Assembly (NCBI GenBank): GCA_937899645.1 | Contig: CALCCD010000049.1 | Span: forward strand, 1-64,000 | Length of the DNA: 64,000 nucleotides | Reading direction: 5' to 3' | From: an uncultured cyanobacterium | GTDB taxonomy: Bacteria; Cyanobacteriota; Cyanobacteriia; Cyanobacteriales; Geitlerinemataceae | Shown: piece after piece, positions 8,404-15,455 of the stretch | Layout: each line of letters starts with the position of its first letter | Numbering within the stretch: position 1 is the first letter of the stretch | The notes under the pieces: generated by a model | Told to the model about the DNA's origin: nothing | What the model saw: the letters and a program-made list of their open reading frames with translations, nothing else | Databases searched by the model: none | Program-made: the position numbers and the translations under genes

Positions 8404-9111
8404 ATGGCTCCAGACTCTCAGCTCGATCTGTTCGGCAGTGCCGGTATCGACCCAGTCGTGCCCGCCGAAGCCGTGGACTTCGACGCGATCCCCCTCAGTG
8501 CCAGCGTGCCGATCCCGCCGGAAACTTACGACAGCATCGCGGCGATAACGGCCCACTGCGATCGCTGCCAGCGCTGCGGCCTGAGCGAAGGGCGTACCCA
8601 TGCCGTCGTCGGGCGCGGCAATCCGTCGGCCCCGATCGCCATCATCGGCGAAGCGCCGGGGCAAAACGAGGACGAGCAGGGGTTGCCGTTTGTCGGGCGA
8701 TCGGGCGAGCTGTTGGAGAAAATTCTGGCGTCGGTGAACCTCAGCACCGATCGAGAGATTTATATCTGCAACGTCGCCAAGTGCCGTCCGCCGGGAAACC
8801 GCAACCCGACGCCTGCCGAGATCGCCGCCTGCAAGCCTTTTTTCCTGGAGCAAATCCGCCTCGTCGACCCGCAGATCGTTCTGCTAGCGGGCGCGACGGC
8901 GGTTAAAGCGACGATCGCCGACAAGCGCGGCATCACCAAAATTCGCGGCCAGTGGTTCGAGTGGGAGGGGCGGCTGTGCATGCCGATCTTTCACCCGGCC
9001 TATCTGCTACGAAATCCGTCGCGAGAAAAAGGCAAGCCCAAGTGGCTGATGTGGCAGGATATCCAGGCCATCCGGCGCAAGCTCGACGAGCTACAGGCTC
9101 CGTCTGTGTAG
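8404..9111 (+). CDS. Family 4 uracil-DNA glycosylase (4Fe-4S)
   Basis: A 235-residue uracil-DNA glycosylase that removes uracil from deaminated DNA as the first step of base excision repair. Motif A is GEAPGQNED (82-90) and motif B is HPAYLLR near the C-terminus. Cysteines at 55, 58, 127 and 143 fit the C-x2-C and C-x15-C pattern of the family 4 iron-sulfur cluster. The first 45 or so residues are an extra acidic, Pro-rich segment before the fold. The ATG at 8404 is chosen over an in-frame codon at 8356 because the protein then starts with MAPDSQLDLF, common in this family. It stands alone, flanked by repeat-containing gaps. Confidence 0.93.
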   Translation: MAPDSQLDLFGSAGIDPVVPAEAVDFDAIPLSASVPIPPETYDSIAAITAHCDRCQRCGLSEGRTHAVVGRGNPSAPIAIIGEAPGQNEDEQGLPFVGRSGELLEKILASVNLSTDREIYICNVAKCRPPGNRNPTPAEIAACKPFFLEQIRLVDPQIVLLAGATAVKATIADKRGITKIRGQWFEWEGRLCMPIFHPAYLLRNPSREKGKPKWLMWQDIQAIRRKLDELQAPSV

Positions 9112-9162
9112 ACCGGCGCGTCAGGATGGAGAGCTGTTATCGATCGCATCTGGAGCGCTTGT

Positions 9163-9278
9163 CTATAGCAAAACCCAATTTGCTTAGGACATTCGCCAAA
9201 AAACTTAAGGAGCGTTGAGCGGAGTCGAAACGCGGTCTCCAGTACTCGGTGTCTCAACCCAATCGATGATTGCTATAG
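9163..9278. mobile_element. Small inverted-repeat-bounded element, possibly IS630-derived
   Basis: CTATAGCAAAACCCAATT at the left end and the complement of AACCCAATCGATGATTGCTATAG at the right share the outer CTATAGCAA and an inner AACCCAAT/ATTGGGTT block in offset register. Ends with TATAGCA and TA targets are typical of IS630/Tc1-like elements; that link is inference. There is no open reading frame. Confidence 0.4.
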
Positions 9279-9374
9279 ACCCGGCGATCGCCTCCAGCAC
9301 AGTTTGGCGATCGGACATTCGATCGGCTGCCCTGCGCGGGTTTTGACGCGAATTGCTAACAGGCTCTGGCATTT

Positions 9375-9490
9375 TGAGGGTCTGTTATCGAGCTAATTCC
9401 AGGGCCCGTTTGAAGAAGACTCGACTTGGAAGAAAAGTGGCTGTGGCCTTTGTCAGGCAAAGACTGCAAATTTAACGAATGGCGGCTCTT
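9375..9490. mobile_element. Degenerate copy of the 8093-8223 MITE
   Basis: Starts with GAGGGTCTGTTATC, comparable with GAGGGTGTCATC of the better copy, and shares the exact block GACTGCAAATTTAA at the same distance from a preceding GGCTG motif and before a decayed right end (GAATGGCGGCTC against GATGACAGCCCC). The intervening sequence is diverged with small gaps. Confidence 0.4.
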
Positions 9491-9831
9491 CGCGCGATTT
9501 GCTAATTTTCTGCGTGGATTCCCCGTAGAAGTCGGGCCTCCTAGAAATCTGGTGCAAGCTCGAGAATCGCGTTATCTTAACTGAAATTCGCGAAAAATAT
9601 TAAGAATCTGTAAAGCCAAGGATTAAGCGAGGATTCGATCGCAAGGGGCGCAAAACCCCGGCAAAAATCGCGATCGCCGTCGTAAATCCGCAAAGCAATT
9701 TGCGAGAATAGAGGTACATCAACCGAAACGGCGATAGCAATAACGCTGGGAAATCGCTCGGTATCCGCGATCCCCGGCCGAAATTCACACGAAATTTCCC
9801 GCCCGACTAGATCTACACTCGAAAATTTTTT

Positions 9832-10215
9832 ATGAGCGTTAAATGTCATTTCATTGTTGACGGTAACCCAGCGATCCTGTTTGCAAGCCGTAACGGCCTG
9901 CCGGAAAAAGTCTTGCCGAAGCTGACTCGTCTGCTGAACAATTTTTGGGACGAGCGCGACACGGCGGGCGAGCATTCCTACACGCCAGAATGCCTGCTAG
10001 CGCAGCTCGTCGTACGCTTCGGGTTTGAGATCTGCGAGGACGATTTCTCGAACCTGCGCGTCGGTCTCGAGTACGACCCATCGGTGGACTACCTTTATTG
10101 GATCGGCGGCGATCGCAGCGTCAGCGTCTGGACGCCCCAAGATTCCTATCGCCAGGATGCGACGGTCGGTTTGGCCGGTTGTCGCCGCATGCCTCAGGAT
10201 GTCGCGGTAGCTTAG
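9832..10215 (+). CDS. Small acidic protein of unknown function (127 aa)
   Basis: The protein starts MSVKCHFIVDGNPAILFAS and contains a regular pattern of hydrophobic and charged residues (LPKLTRLLNNFW, ECLLAQLVVRFGFEICEDDF, GLEYDPSVDYLYWIG), consistent with a compact cytoplasmic alpha/beta fold. There is no signal peptide or membrane segment. Codon use matches the neighbours and the gene ends at a strong terminator, so I consider it real. I believe similar proteins occur in other cyanobacteria but cannot confirm that or name a function. It converges with the SPFH protein gene. Confidence 0.8.
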   Translation: MSVKCHFIVDGNPAILFASRNGLPEKVLPKLTRLLNNFWDERDTAGEHSYTPECLLAQLVVRFGFEICEDDFSNLRVGLEYDPSVDYLYWIGGDRSVSVWTPQDSYRQDATVGLAGCRRMPQDVAVA

Positions 10216-10238
10216 GCCGCGCTGGTAAAGAAAGCAGA

Positions 10239-10274
10239 AGAGGGAGCCGATCGCGCGATCGGCTCCCTCTTTTC
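10239..10274. terminator. Bidirectional terminator: perfect 16-bp palindrome
   Basis: AGAGGGAGCCGATCGC (10239-10254) is followed immediately by its exact reverse complement (10255-10270) and TTTC. Flanked by A-rich sequence on the left and T-rich on the right, it can terminate both the gene at 9832 and the convergent SPFH gene. Confidence 0.85.
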
Positions 10275-10380
10275 ATGACGAAGAATCGGTCTCTCCGATG
10301 ATGGCGGAGAAGTAGGGCTTTTTGGAAAAGTTGGAAAAGCCGGACTTCTGAAGCGGCTGAAGTCTTTGCCGGGGACGGCC

Positions 10381-11223
10381 CTAGTTCATATCGTCCAGGT
10401 TCAGCAGAAACGGCAGCGAGCCCGACTTCTCGCCCATCACCAGCACTTTCGGCATCTGCGAGCCGCCATCGCGCCACGCCTGGATCGCCTCTTTCTGCAA
10501 CACCAGCTCGCCCCCTTGGGCTTTCAGCGTTTCGGCCAGCAGCTTCTGCGCCTCGGCTTTACCGCGCGCGCGGTTGATGTCGGCCTGGGCTTCCTGCTCG
10601 GCCTGCTGCGCGACGTAGACGGCGCGGCGGGCCTGCTGCTCGGCGATTTGTTTTTCCTCGACGGCTTTGGCGAACTCCTTCGAGAAGTTCAGGTCGATCA
10701 CGCTCGTGTCGAGGACGATGATGTCGTAGTTTTGCAGGCGATCGGTCAAGGCGATGTCGAAGTCTTCTTTCAGCGCAGCCCGCTCGGTGATGCTCTCTTC
10801 GGCGGTGCGGCGTGCAGCGGCGATTTTGAACGCCTCCTGGGTTTGGGGCGCGACGATTTTGGCAACCAGGTTCGAGAGCGTGCCTTGGGTGCGACGGATA
10901 TTGACGATTTTGGCCGGGTCGAGGCGGAAGTTAATCGCGAAGCGCCCGTTGAGATCTTGCAGGTCGCGTGTCGAGCTTTGAGCGGGGACTTCAAACTTCT
11001 GAACGGTCACGTCGTACACATCGACCGCCGAGATGAGGGGTGGTTTGATGTGGATGCCTTCGAGCAGTGCGCCGTCGCGGGCTTTTCCGAGGATGCTAAT
11101 CACGCCCGCTTGGCCGGGGTTGATAATCACGAAGGAGCTAAGGGCGAGCAGGATCGCGAAAGCGATGACGACACCGCCGATGAGGGCGGATAAGTTCTGA
11201 ACGGGGGGCTGAGCGTTACGCAT
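10381..11223 (-). CDS. Prohibitin-like SPFH/Band 7 membrane protein
   Basis: A 280-residue protein of the SPFH family (prohibitin, stomatin, flotillin, HflK/C). A single N-terminal transmembrane helix (about residues 10-32) precedes the Band 7 domain (VIINPGQAGVISILGKARDG onwards). A long Ala/Glu/Lys/Gln-rich coiled coil follows (about residues 175-240, KAVEEKQIAEQQARRA). Such proteins form large ring or cage oligomers in membranes and often modulate FtsH proteolysis; that is family knowledge. I chose the ATG at 11223 because the open frame upstream, to 11757, encodes Pro/Arg/Ser-rich sequence antisense to the channel gene. It is downstream of the Kir channel gene on the same strand with a 133-base gap. 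Confidence 0.9.
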   Translation of the reverse strand: MRNAQPPVQNLSALIGGVVIAFAILLALSSFVIINPGQAGVISILGKARDGALLEGIHIKPPLISAVDVYDVTVQKFEVPAQSSTRDLQDLNGRFAINFRLDPAKIVNIRRTQGTLSNLVAKIVAPQTQEAFKIAAARRTAEESITERAALKEDFDIALTDRLQNYDIIVLDTSVIDLNFSKEFAKAVEEKQIAEQQARRAVYVAQQAEQEAQADINRARGKAEAQKLLAETLKAQGGELVLQKEAIQAWRDGGSQMPKVLVMGEKSGSLPFLLNLDDMN

Positions 11224-11356
11224 GATAAGTGGGGTAGGGAATGGGAAACGTGACGATCGTGGGTCGGCACAACGACCGTTTATCAGGCTAACAAACTCAC
11301 TTCGCGATGGTGCAGGCTGGGGGTGGCTGGGATTGGCGGTGAGATCGGCGACGGGA

Positions 11357-12580
11357 TCAGCGGATCGACTCCGTACGGCGCGATCGTCTGGGCGGTTGCG
11401 GAGGCTTGGGTGATTTGGGCGATTTGGGCGATTTAGGCGACTTCGGCAGTTTGGGGGGGTTAGGCGACTTGGGCGGTTTGGGCGGCATCGGGCGTTTGGG
11501 TCGATCGGGCCGGTCGGAGCTGCTAGAGCGCTGGCCGGGTCGTCTGGTTCGATCGGTTCGTCGATCTCGCTTGGAACGATCGGAAAAATCGAGCGGCTTT
11601 TGGAATTCGGGAATGGAGGGGAAGACGGCTTCGGTTTCGGAGTCGGCGTCGAAGACGTACTCGGTGTCGTGGAACTTCGTGTAGTCCAGGTGGCGATCGC
11701 CGTTGGGCTGTAGCTTGATGACATCGACAAACCGGCGGTTCCATTGCAGGTCGTCAACGGCGTAGAAGTGGCTGGCGTGGATAGTTTGGGAGACGGTTTC
11801 GTCCAGTCCGGTGAGCATCACGACGATCTGGGTCTGCCAGGCAATTAGCTCCTGGGGCGAGACGCCGTAAAGCGGGCTATCTTCGTCGATCGGGTGCATA
11901 ACCGTCATCGACATCGAGAACACCGGCGTCTCGGAACGGACCAGCTTCAGGTCGTGCAGGCGTCGGATAACGTGGCCTTCCGGCGAGATTTCCGGGCGCA
12001 GGATGGTGACGCGGAAGACCGCTTCGACGATAAAGTTGCTGCGCTGGTTGGCGGCGCGAAACATCAGGGTCGGAACGCCGTTGTAGGAACAGATCACGGC
12101 ATGGCGGCTGAACATGACCCGCGCGGTCGGCAGCGTAAAGCGGGCAAGTACCAAACCGGTTGCGACCGCTGTCCACAACATGCCGATTAAAACCTCGATC
12201 GTTACCAGAGTATGGACGTAGCCGCTGGTGGGATACATCGCGCCGTAGCCGATCGTCGCCATCGTCTGCACGCTGAAGAAAAAGGCGTTGACAGCGCTGT
12301 CGCCGGATTCAGCGATGCCGCCGAGGTCGAAAACATAAAAGAACGTAAAGACGACGTTGATCGCCAAGTACGCCAGACAGATCAGACCTAAAAACGATCC
12401 CCAGCCGATCGTCAGCAGCCAGTGCGATAGATCGCTCCAATCAAAAGCAGGCAGACCCTTCTGAATCAGACGATATTTACCCATGATGTGGATTCTTCCA
12501 CGGTGGGGACGCCACTTTTTGCGATCGCGCTTCAGCAGGCGATCGAAGAAATCTGTCCAGCTCAATCGAGGTTGGGTCAT
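11357..12580 (-). CDS. Inward-rectifier (Kir) type potassium channel with long basic Pro-rich tail
   Basis: A 407-residue K+ channel. Two transmembrane helices (about 55-82 and 120-145) flank the pore with filter TIGYG at 109-113 and the Kir-type slide helix before TM1. A cytoplasmic IRK-type immunoglobulin-like domain follows (about 150-330: LMFRAANQRSNFIVEA, SETPVFSMSMTVMHPIDEDSPL). The last 73 residues (335-407) are unlike KirBac proteins: a basic RSKRDRRTDR segment, a Ser/Arg/Pro stretch and a low-complexity run of PKSP and PPKPP units. The ATG at 12580 is the first that leaves a sensible N-terminus. It is upstream of the SPFH gene, perhaps in one operon. Confidence 0.9.
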   Translation of the reverse strand: MTQPRLSWTDFFDRLLKRDRKKWRPHRGRIHIMGKYRLIQKGLPAFDWSDLSHWLLTIGWGSFLGLICLAYLAINVVFTFFYVFDLGGIAESGDSAVNAFFFSVQTMATIGYGAMYPTSGYVHTLVTIEVLIGMLWTAVATGLVLARFTLPTARVMFSRHAVICSYNGVPTLMFRAANQRSNFIVEAVFRVTILRPEISPEGHVIRRLHDLKLVRSETPVFSMSMTVMHPIDEDSPLYGVSPQELIAWQTQIVVMLTGLDETVSQTIHASHFYAVDDLQWNRRFVDVIKLQPNGDRHLDYTKFHDTEYVFDADSETEAVFPSIPEFQKPLDFSDRSKRDRRTDRTRRPGQRSSSSDRPDRPKRPMPPKPPKSPNPPKLPKSPKSPKSPKSPKPPQPPRRSRRTESIR

Positions 12581-12964
12581 TACGGTTTGGGAGTGGGTCG
12601 AACTTTCCTGATGGCCTACAGGCGCGGCGTTGCAGGCAGGCTGCGAACGTTTTCCTCGGTCTCGAGGGTCGATTCTGCCGATTTGGCCGGTTCTGCCGAC
12701 TTTACCCGACATCACTCAACTTCGCTGGTGGTGTGCTGCCCCAGATTTACCTAGCTTCGCTCGGCGGCTCGACGTCGCTCGACTTTGCTTCGTCCGGGTT
12801 TGGGCGCTGGCAAATGGCGGCAAGCAGCGCAGAATCTCCAGAAGCGGCAGTACAACGACCACCGAAATCCTGGCACGATTTGGTAGATTGCCGACAGTGC
12901 AGATATCTCCTAAAAACGGTCGTGTTGTTTGGCGTTGCGTCAGAAAGATGCGGGGCAACGGTAC

Positions 12965-13006
12965 GCGGTTTAGATTCTCGGAGCTTACTCCGCCGATCTA
13001 AACCGC
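12965..13006. repeat. Large hairpin, 11-bp outer arms GCGGTTTAGAT
   Basis: GCGGTTTAGAT (12965-12975) pairs with ATCTAAACCGC (12996-13006); after a three-base mismatch the stem continues with CGG/CCG. There is no T tract, so it is not an obvious terminator. Confidence 0.6.
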
Positions 13007-13158
13007 AACCGCAATATACGCGACACATTCCGCGCGATACACTGCCGAAGTCGATCGCTATTCACCGTAAAGCTAGGATATCGCCGCGCTGAAGGGCTAT
13101 GCTCGAACGAAGGCGAGATGTCCGGGTTTGTCCAAATCTGCCCAGGTCTGCCCAGGCT

Positions 13159-13180
13159 TGCCCGTCTGCTCGTACGGGCA
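13159..13180. repeat. Hairpin upstream of the C39-like protease gene
   Basis: TGCCCGT (13159-13165) and ACGGGCA (13174-13180) form a perfect 7-bp stem with an 8-base loop, about 80 bases before the start codon. It could be a regulatory or leader structure. Confidence 0.4.
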
Positions 13181-13261
13181 GGATGTCCGAATTTGCCTTC
13201 GCCGCGATCGGCGCTCGATTTTCCGTTCGTTTAGTCCTTTGCTCGATACGACTGTGGTGCC

Positions 13262-14041
13262 ATGCCCTTAACGCTGCGTACGCTAACTAAGACCGTCTTC
13301 AAGCAACGCCCGCTGCAATCGACCGATCTCGAAGAGGCGGAGAAATTTATCGTCGAGGCGAACCGCGAGTTTTCGATCGACACGTTTACCGAAGAGCGCC
13401 GCCACCTGCGCTTTGCTCTCAGCGACGGCCCGATCGATGGGTTCGACATCTGGTACGGCTTCGAGGAACACGTCGAAATTACCGGCAACGCCAAGGGGCC
13501 GGACGGCCTGCTTTACCCCAAACCGCGACCGCGCGCCATCAAGCTCGAAGTGCCGTATCTGTCGCAGCTCGACAACTTCGAGAATCCGACAGGCTCGTGT
13601 AACGTCACATCGCTGGCGATGTGTTTAAAGTATTTCCGCGTGCCCCAGCGCACCCGCGCCGCCCAGTTCGAGGACGAGCTGTATCGCTACGCGATCGCCA
13701 ACGGCTACAGCCGCCACGATCCGTACGACCTGGCCCAAATCATGAACGACTACGGCTGCAAGGACGACTTTCGGATTACGGCGACAATCTCGGAGGTCAA
13801 AGACTGGTTGGCCGATCGCAAGCCCGCGATCGTCCACGGTTACTTCACGTCCTTCGGCCACATCCTCGTCTTGGTGGGCTACGACGAGAAGGGCTTCTAC
13901 GTCCACGACCCCTACGGCGAGTGGTTCGCGAGCGGCTATCGCACCGACTTGCCTGGTGACTACCTCCACTATTCCTACCGCCTAATCGAGGACGTGTGTA
14001 TCCCCGACGGCAACTTCTGGGTGCATTTCGTCGGGGTGTAG
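13262..14041 (+). CDS. C39-like papain-fold cysteine peptidase
   Basis: A 259-residue protein. The C-terminal two thirds (about 95-259) form a Peptidase_C39-like domain: LEVPYLSQLDN, then the nucleophile in GSCNVTSLAM (Cys113), the histidine in FGHILVLVGYDEKG (His200) and the acidic residue in YVHDPYGEW (Asp216). The first 90 residues (KTVFKQRPLQSTDLEEAEKF) are an N-terminal region I do not recognise, possibly a substrate-binding or regulatory extension. There is no signal peptide, so it probably acts in the cytoplasm. It is convergent with the M23 peptidase gene and separated from it by 66 bases. The substrate is unknown; bacteriocin-type leader processing is not implied without an exporter nearby. 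Confidence 0.85.
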   Translation: MPLTLRTLTKTVFKQRPLQSTDLEEAEKFIVEANREFSIDTFTEERRHLRFALSDGPIDGFDIWYGFEEHVEITGNAKGPDGLLYPKPRPRAIKLEVPYLSQLDNFENPTGSCNVTSLAMCLKYFRVPQRTRAAQFEDELYRYAIANGYSRHDPYDLAQIMNDYGCKDDFRITATISEVKDWLADRKPAIVHGYFTSFGHILVLVGYDEKGFYVHDPYGEWFASGYRTDLPGDYLHYSYRLIEDVCIPDGNFWVHFVGV

Positions 14042-14107
14042 CTGTCTCGTTAATCTCCCAGACCTTTGGGGTTTCCAAGACCTCACAGGTCTGGGGAGCG
14101 GCGGAAC

Positions 14108-15244
14108 CTAGCGGGCGGGCCGTACCTCGAATTCGATGCGTTTGCTGGCGATCGTTTCGCCATCGCGAGTCAGACTGTATTCACCGCGCCAGGTTCCCGG
14201 CACGATCGGGCGATTTGGCGTGTTGCGCTTACCGACGTAGCCCAGGCCGTTGATGCTGTTGGCTTCGATGGTTTGCTCGTAGTCGGTAATTAGGTTGCCC
14301 GCGCCATCGGTCAAGCGATAGTGCTCGATATCGCCTGCCTCGACGCCGTAGTAGTGCGCCCAGAACAGCAGTACCTCGGCGTCGGTGTCGATCTGCGGCG
14401 CGTCGAAAACACCGTCCCAAAGGTCGTCTACCGTCGGCGGGCGATCGGCGAAACCGAGGCTAATAATGCCTGTCTGCTTATAAGTTTGGGCTTCGGGATC
14501 GAGCCAAAGGGATTGCCCCGCTTGGTTGCAGCCGTTGGCGGTCGGTTGACCGGAGGCTGGGTCAATAACCTCGCCGTTACGGCTCAGGGTGAGGTGAACG
14601 TGGGGGAAGGTCGTCTTGCCGGAGACGCCGATCTGGCCGATCGGCTCGCCGCGCCGGACGCGATCGCCCGAAGCGACGGCGACGCTGCCCTGCTTGAGGT
14701 GGCAGTATTGGCCTTCCCAGCCGTCACCGTGGTCGATGACGATGCCGTTGCCGCACTCGATGCCCTGTGCGGCGATTTCATCGATTTCGGCGGCGGTACG
14801 CAGGCGGCGATCGGGCACGCCGTCGCGCAGCCGCAGCACCGTCCCGTCGGCGACGGCTAGCGCGTTCACGCCGCGATCGAGTTCGGCGACGCTCGCCACC
14901 GCGAAGTCCGTGCCCTTGTGAGTGTCGTAGGTTTGCCCGCCGCAGCCCGAGTCGCGGATACCGTCGCTGGGATCGACATCTGGGTACAGCAACACGAAGC
15001 AGTCTTCGCCGAGGTCACAGTCGATCGGCAACCCTAGCTCGATCGGGCGATCGGTGTTTGCATCTGTTGCGGAGGCTTGGGCGACGGCGATTTCCGGCGT
15101 CTCGGCTGTCTCGGTGGCACGATCGGCCTCGTTCGGCGGCGTTGTCGCGCAGGCCGTCGCGAAGGCGAGCGCGAACAGTACCGGCAGGGCGCGCCGATCG
15201 CGCAGTCGAGAGAGCAAACCGCGAAATGGGTTCGTCGCGTTCAT
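14108..15244 (-). CDS. M23 family metallopeptidase (LytM-like), probable lipoprotein
   Basis: A 378-residue envelope protein. The N-terminus LPVLFALAFATACATTPP is a signal sequence with a cysteine at 32 in an acceptable, though not ideal, lipobox. A LytM/M23 domain follows (about 90-250): HKGTDFAVAS holds the first zinc His and Asp, and FPHVHLTLSRNG the H-x-H motif. After it comes a roughly 110-residue C-terminal domain (about 265-378) rich in beta-strand pattern, unrecognised. M23 enzymes cut peptide cross-bridges in peptidoglycan or activate amidases. The ATG at 15244 is chosen because the upstream frame lacks signal features. It is divergent from the flavoprotein gene. Confidence 0.9.
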   Translation of the reverse strand: MNATNPFRGLLSRLRDRRALPVLFALAFATACATTPPNEADRATETAETPEIAVAQASATDANTDRPIELGLPIDCDLGEDCFVLLYPDVDPSDGIRDSGCGGQTYDTHKGTDFAVASVAELDRGVNALAVADGTVLRLRDGVPDRRLRTAAEIDEIAAQGIECGNGIVIDHGDGWEGQYCHLKQGSVAVASGDRVRRGEPIGQIGVSGKTTFPHVHLTLSRNGEVIDPASGQPTANGCNQAGQSLWLDPEAQTYKQTGIISLGFADRPPTVDDLWDGVFDAPQIDTDAEVLLFWAHYYGVEAGDIEHYRLTDGAGNLITDYEQTIEANSINGLGYVGKRNTPNRPIVPGTWRGEYSLTRDGETIASKRIEFEVRPAR

Positions 15245-15455
15245 GAAATTGTGGCTCCGGAGCGAGCTGAACTGTCGTTTCACAATTCTATCGACTGGAC
15301 AAAACCGACAGAAGAGCCCCCTGCGTTCGGCGTCGTCCGGCAAATGCCGTCATATCGATACCGAACCTTTGCACCCGATCGCGCGTAATCTGAAAGTGAG
15401 AGACCGAAATCCGACCGCAACGACCCGCATACGCCCCAAATCGCGCGACGACACC

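Larger units (their letters stand above)
9112..9831. other. 720-base gap with relics of small mobile elements, no gene
   Basis: I find no convincing gene here. The gap holds a short element bounded by CTATAGCAA/TTGCTATAG (9163-9278) and a degenerate relative of the MITE at 8093-8223 (9375-9490). The remainder, 9490-9831, is less G+C-rich and should contain the promoter of the gene at 9832; I cannot place it. Confidence 0.6.
12581..13261. other. 680-base intergenic region without a recognisable gene
   Basis: Open frames here (for example 12733-13092) give Ser/Arg-rich translations without any domain and I do not call them. The region contains two hairpins (12965-13006 and 13159-13180) and a duplicated TCTGCCCAGG unit near 13138-13156. 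It should hold the promoters of the Kir channel gene and the C39-like protease gene. Confidence 0.55.

Noticed and set aside
9577-9975. 132-codon minus-strand frame
   Set aside because: Its 5' half is antisense to the gene at 9832 and the remainder runs through A+T-richer intergenic DNA; no features support it.
12733-13092. 119-codon plus-strand frame between the Kir channel and C39-like protease genes
   Set aside because: Ser/Arg/Pro-rich translation, no domain, and it reads through the hairpin at 12965-13006; treated as non-coding.
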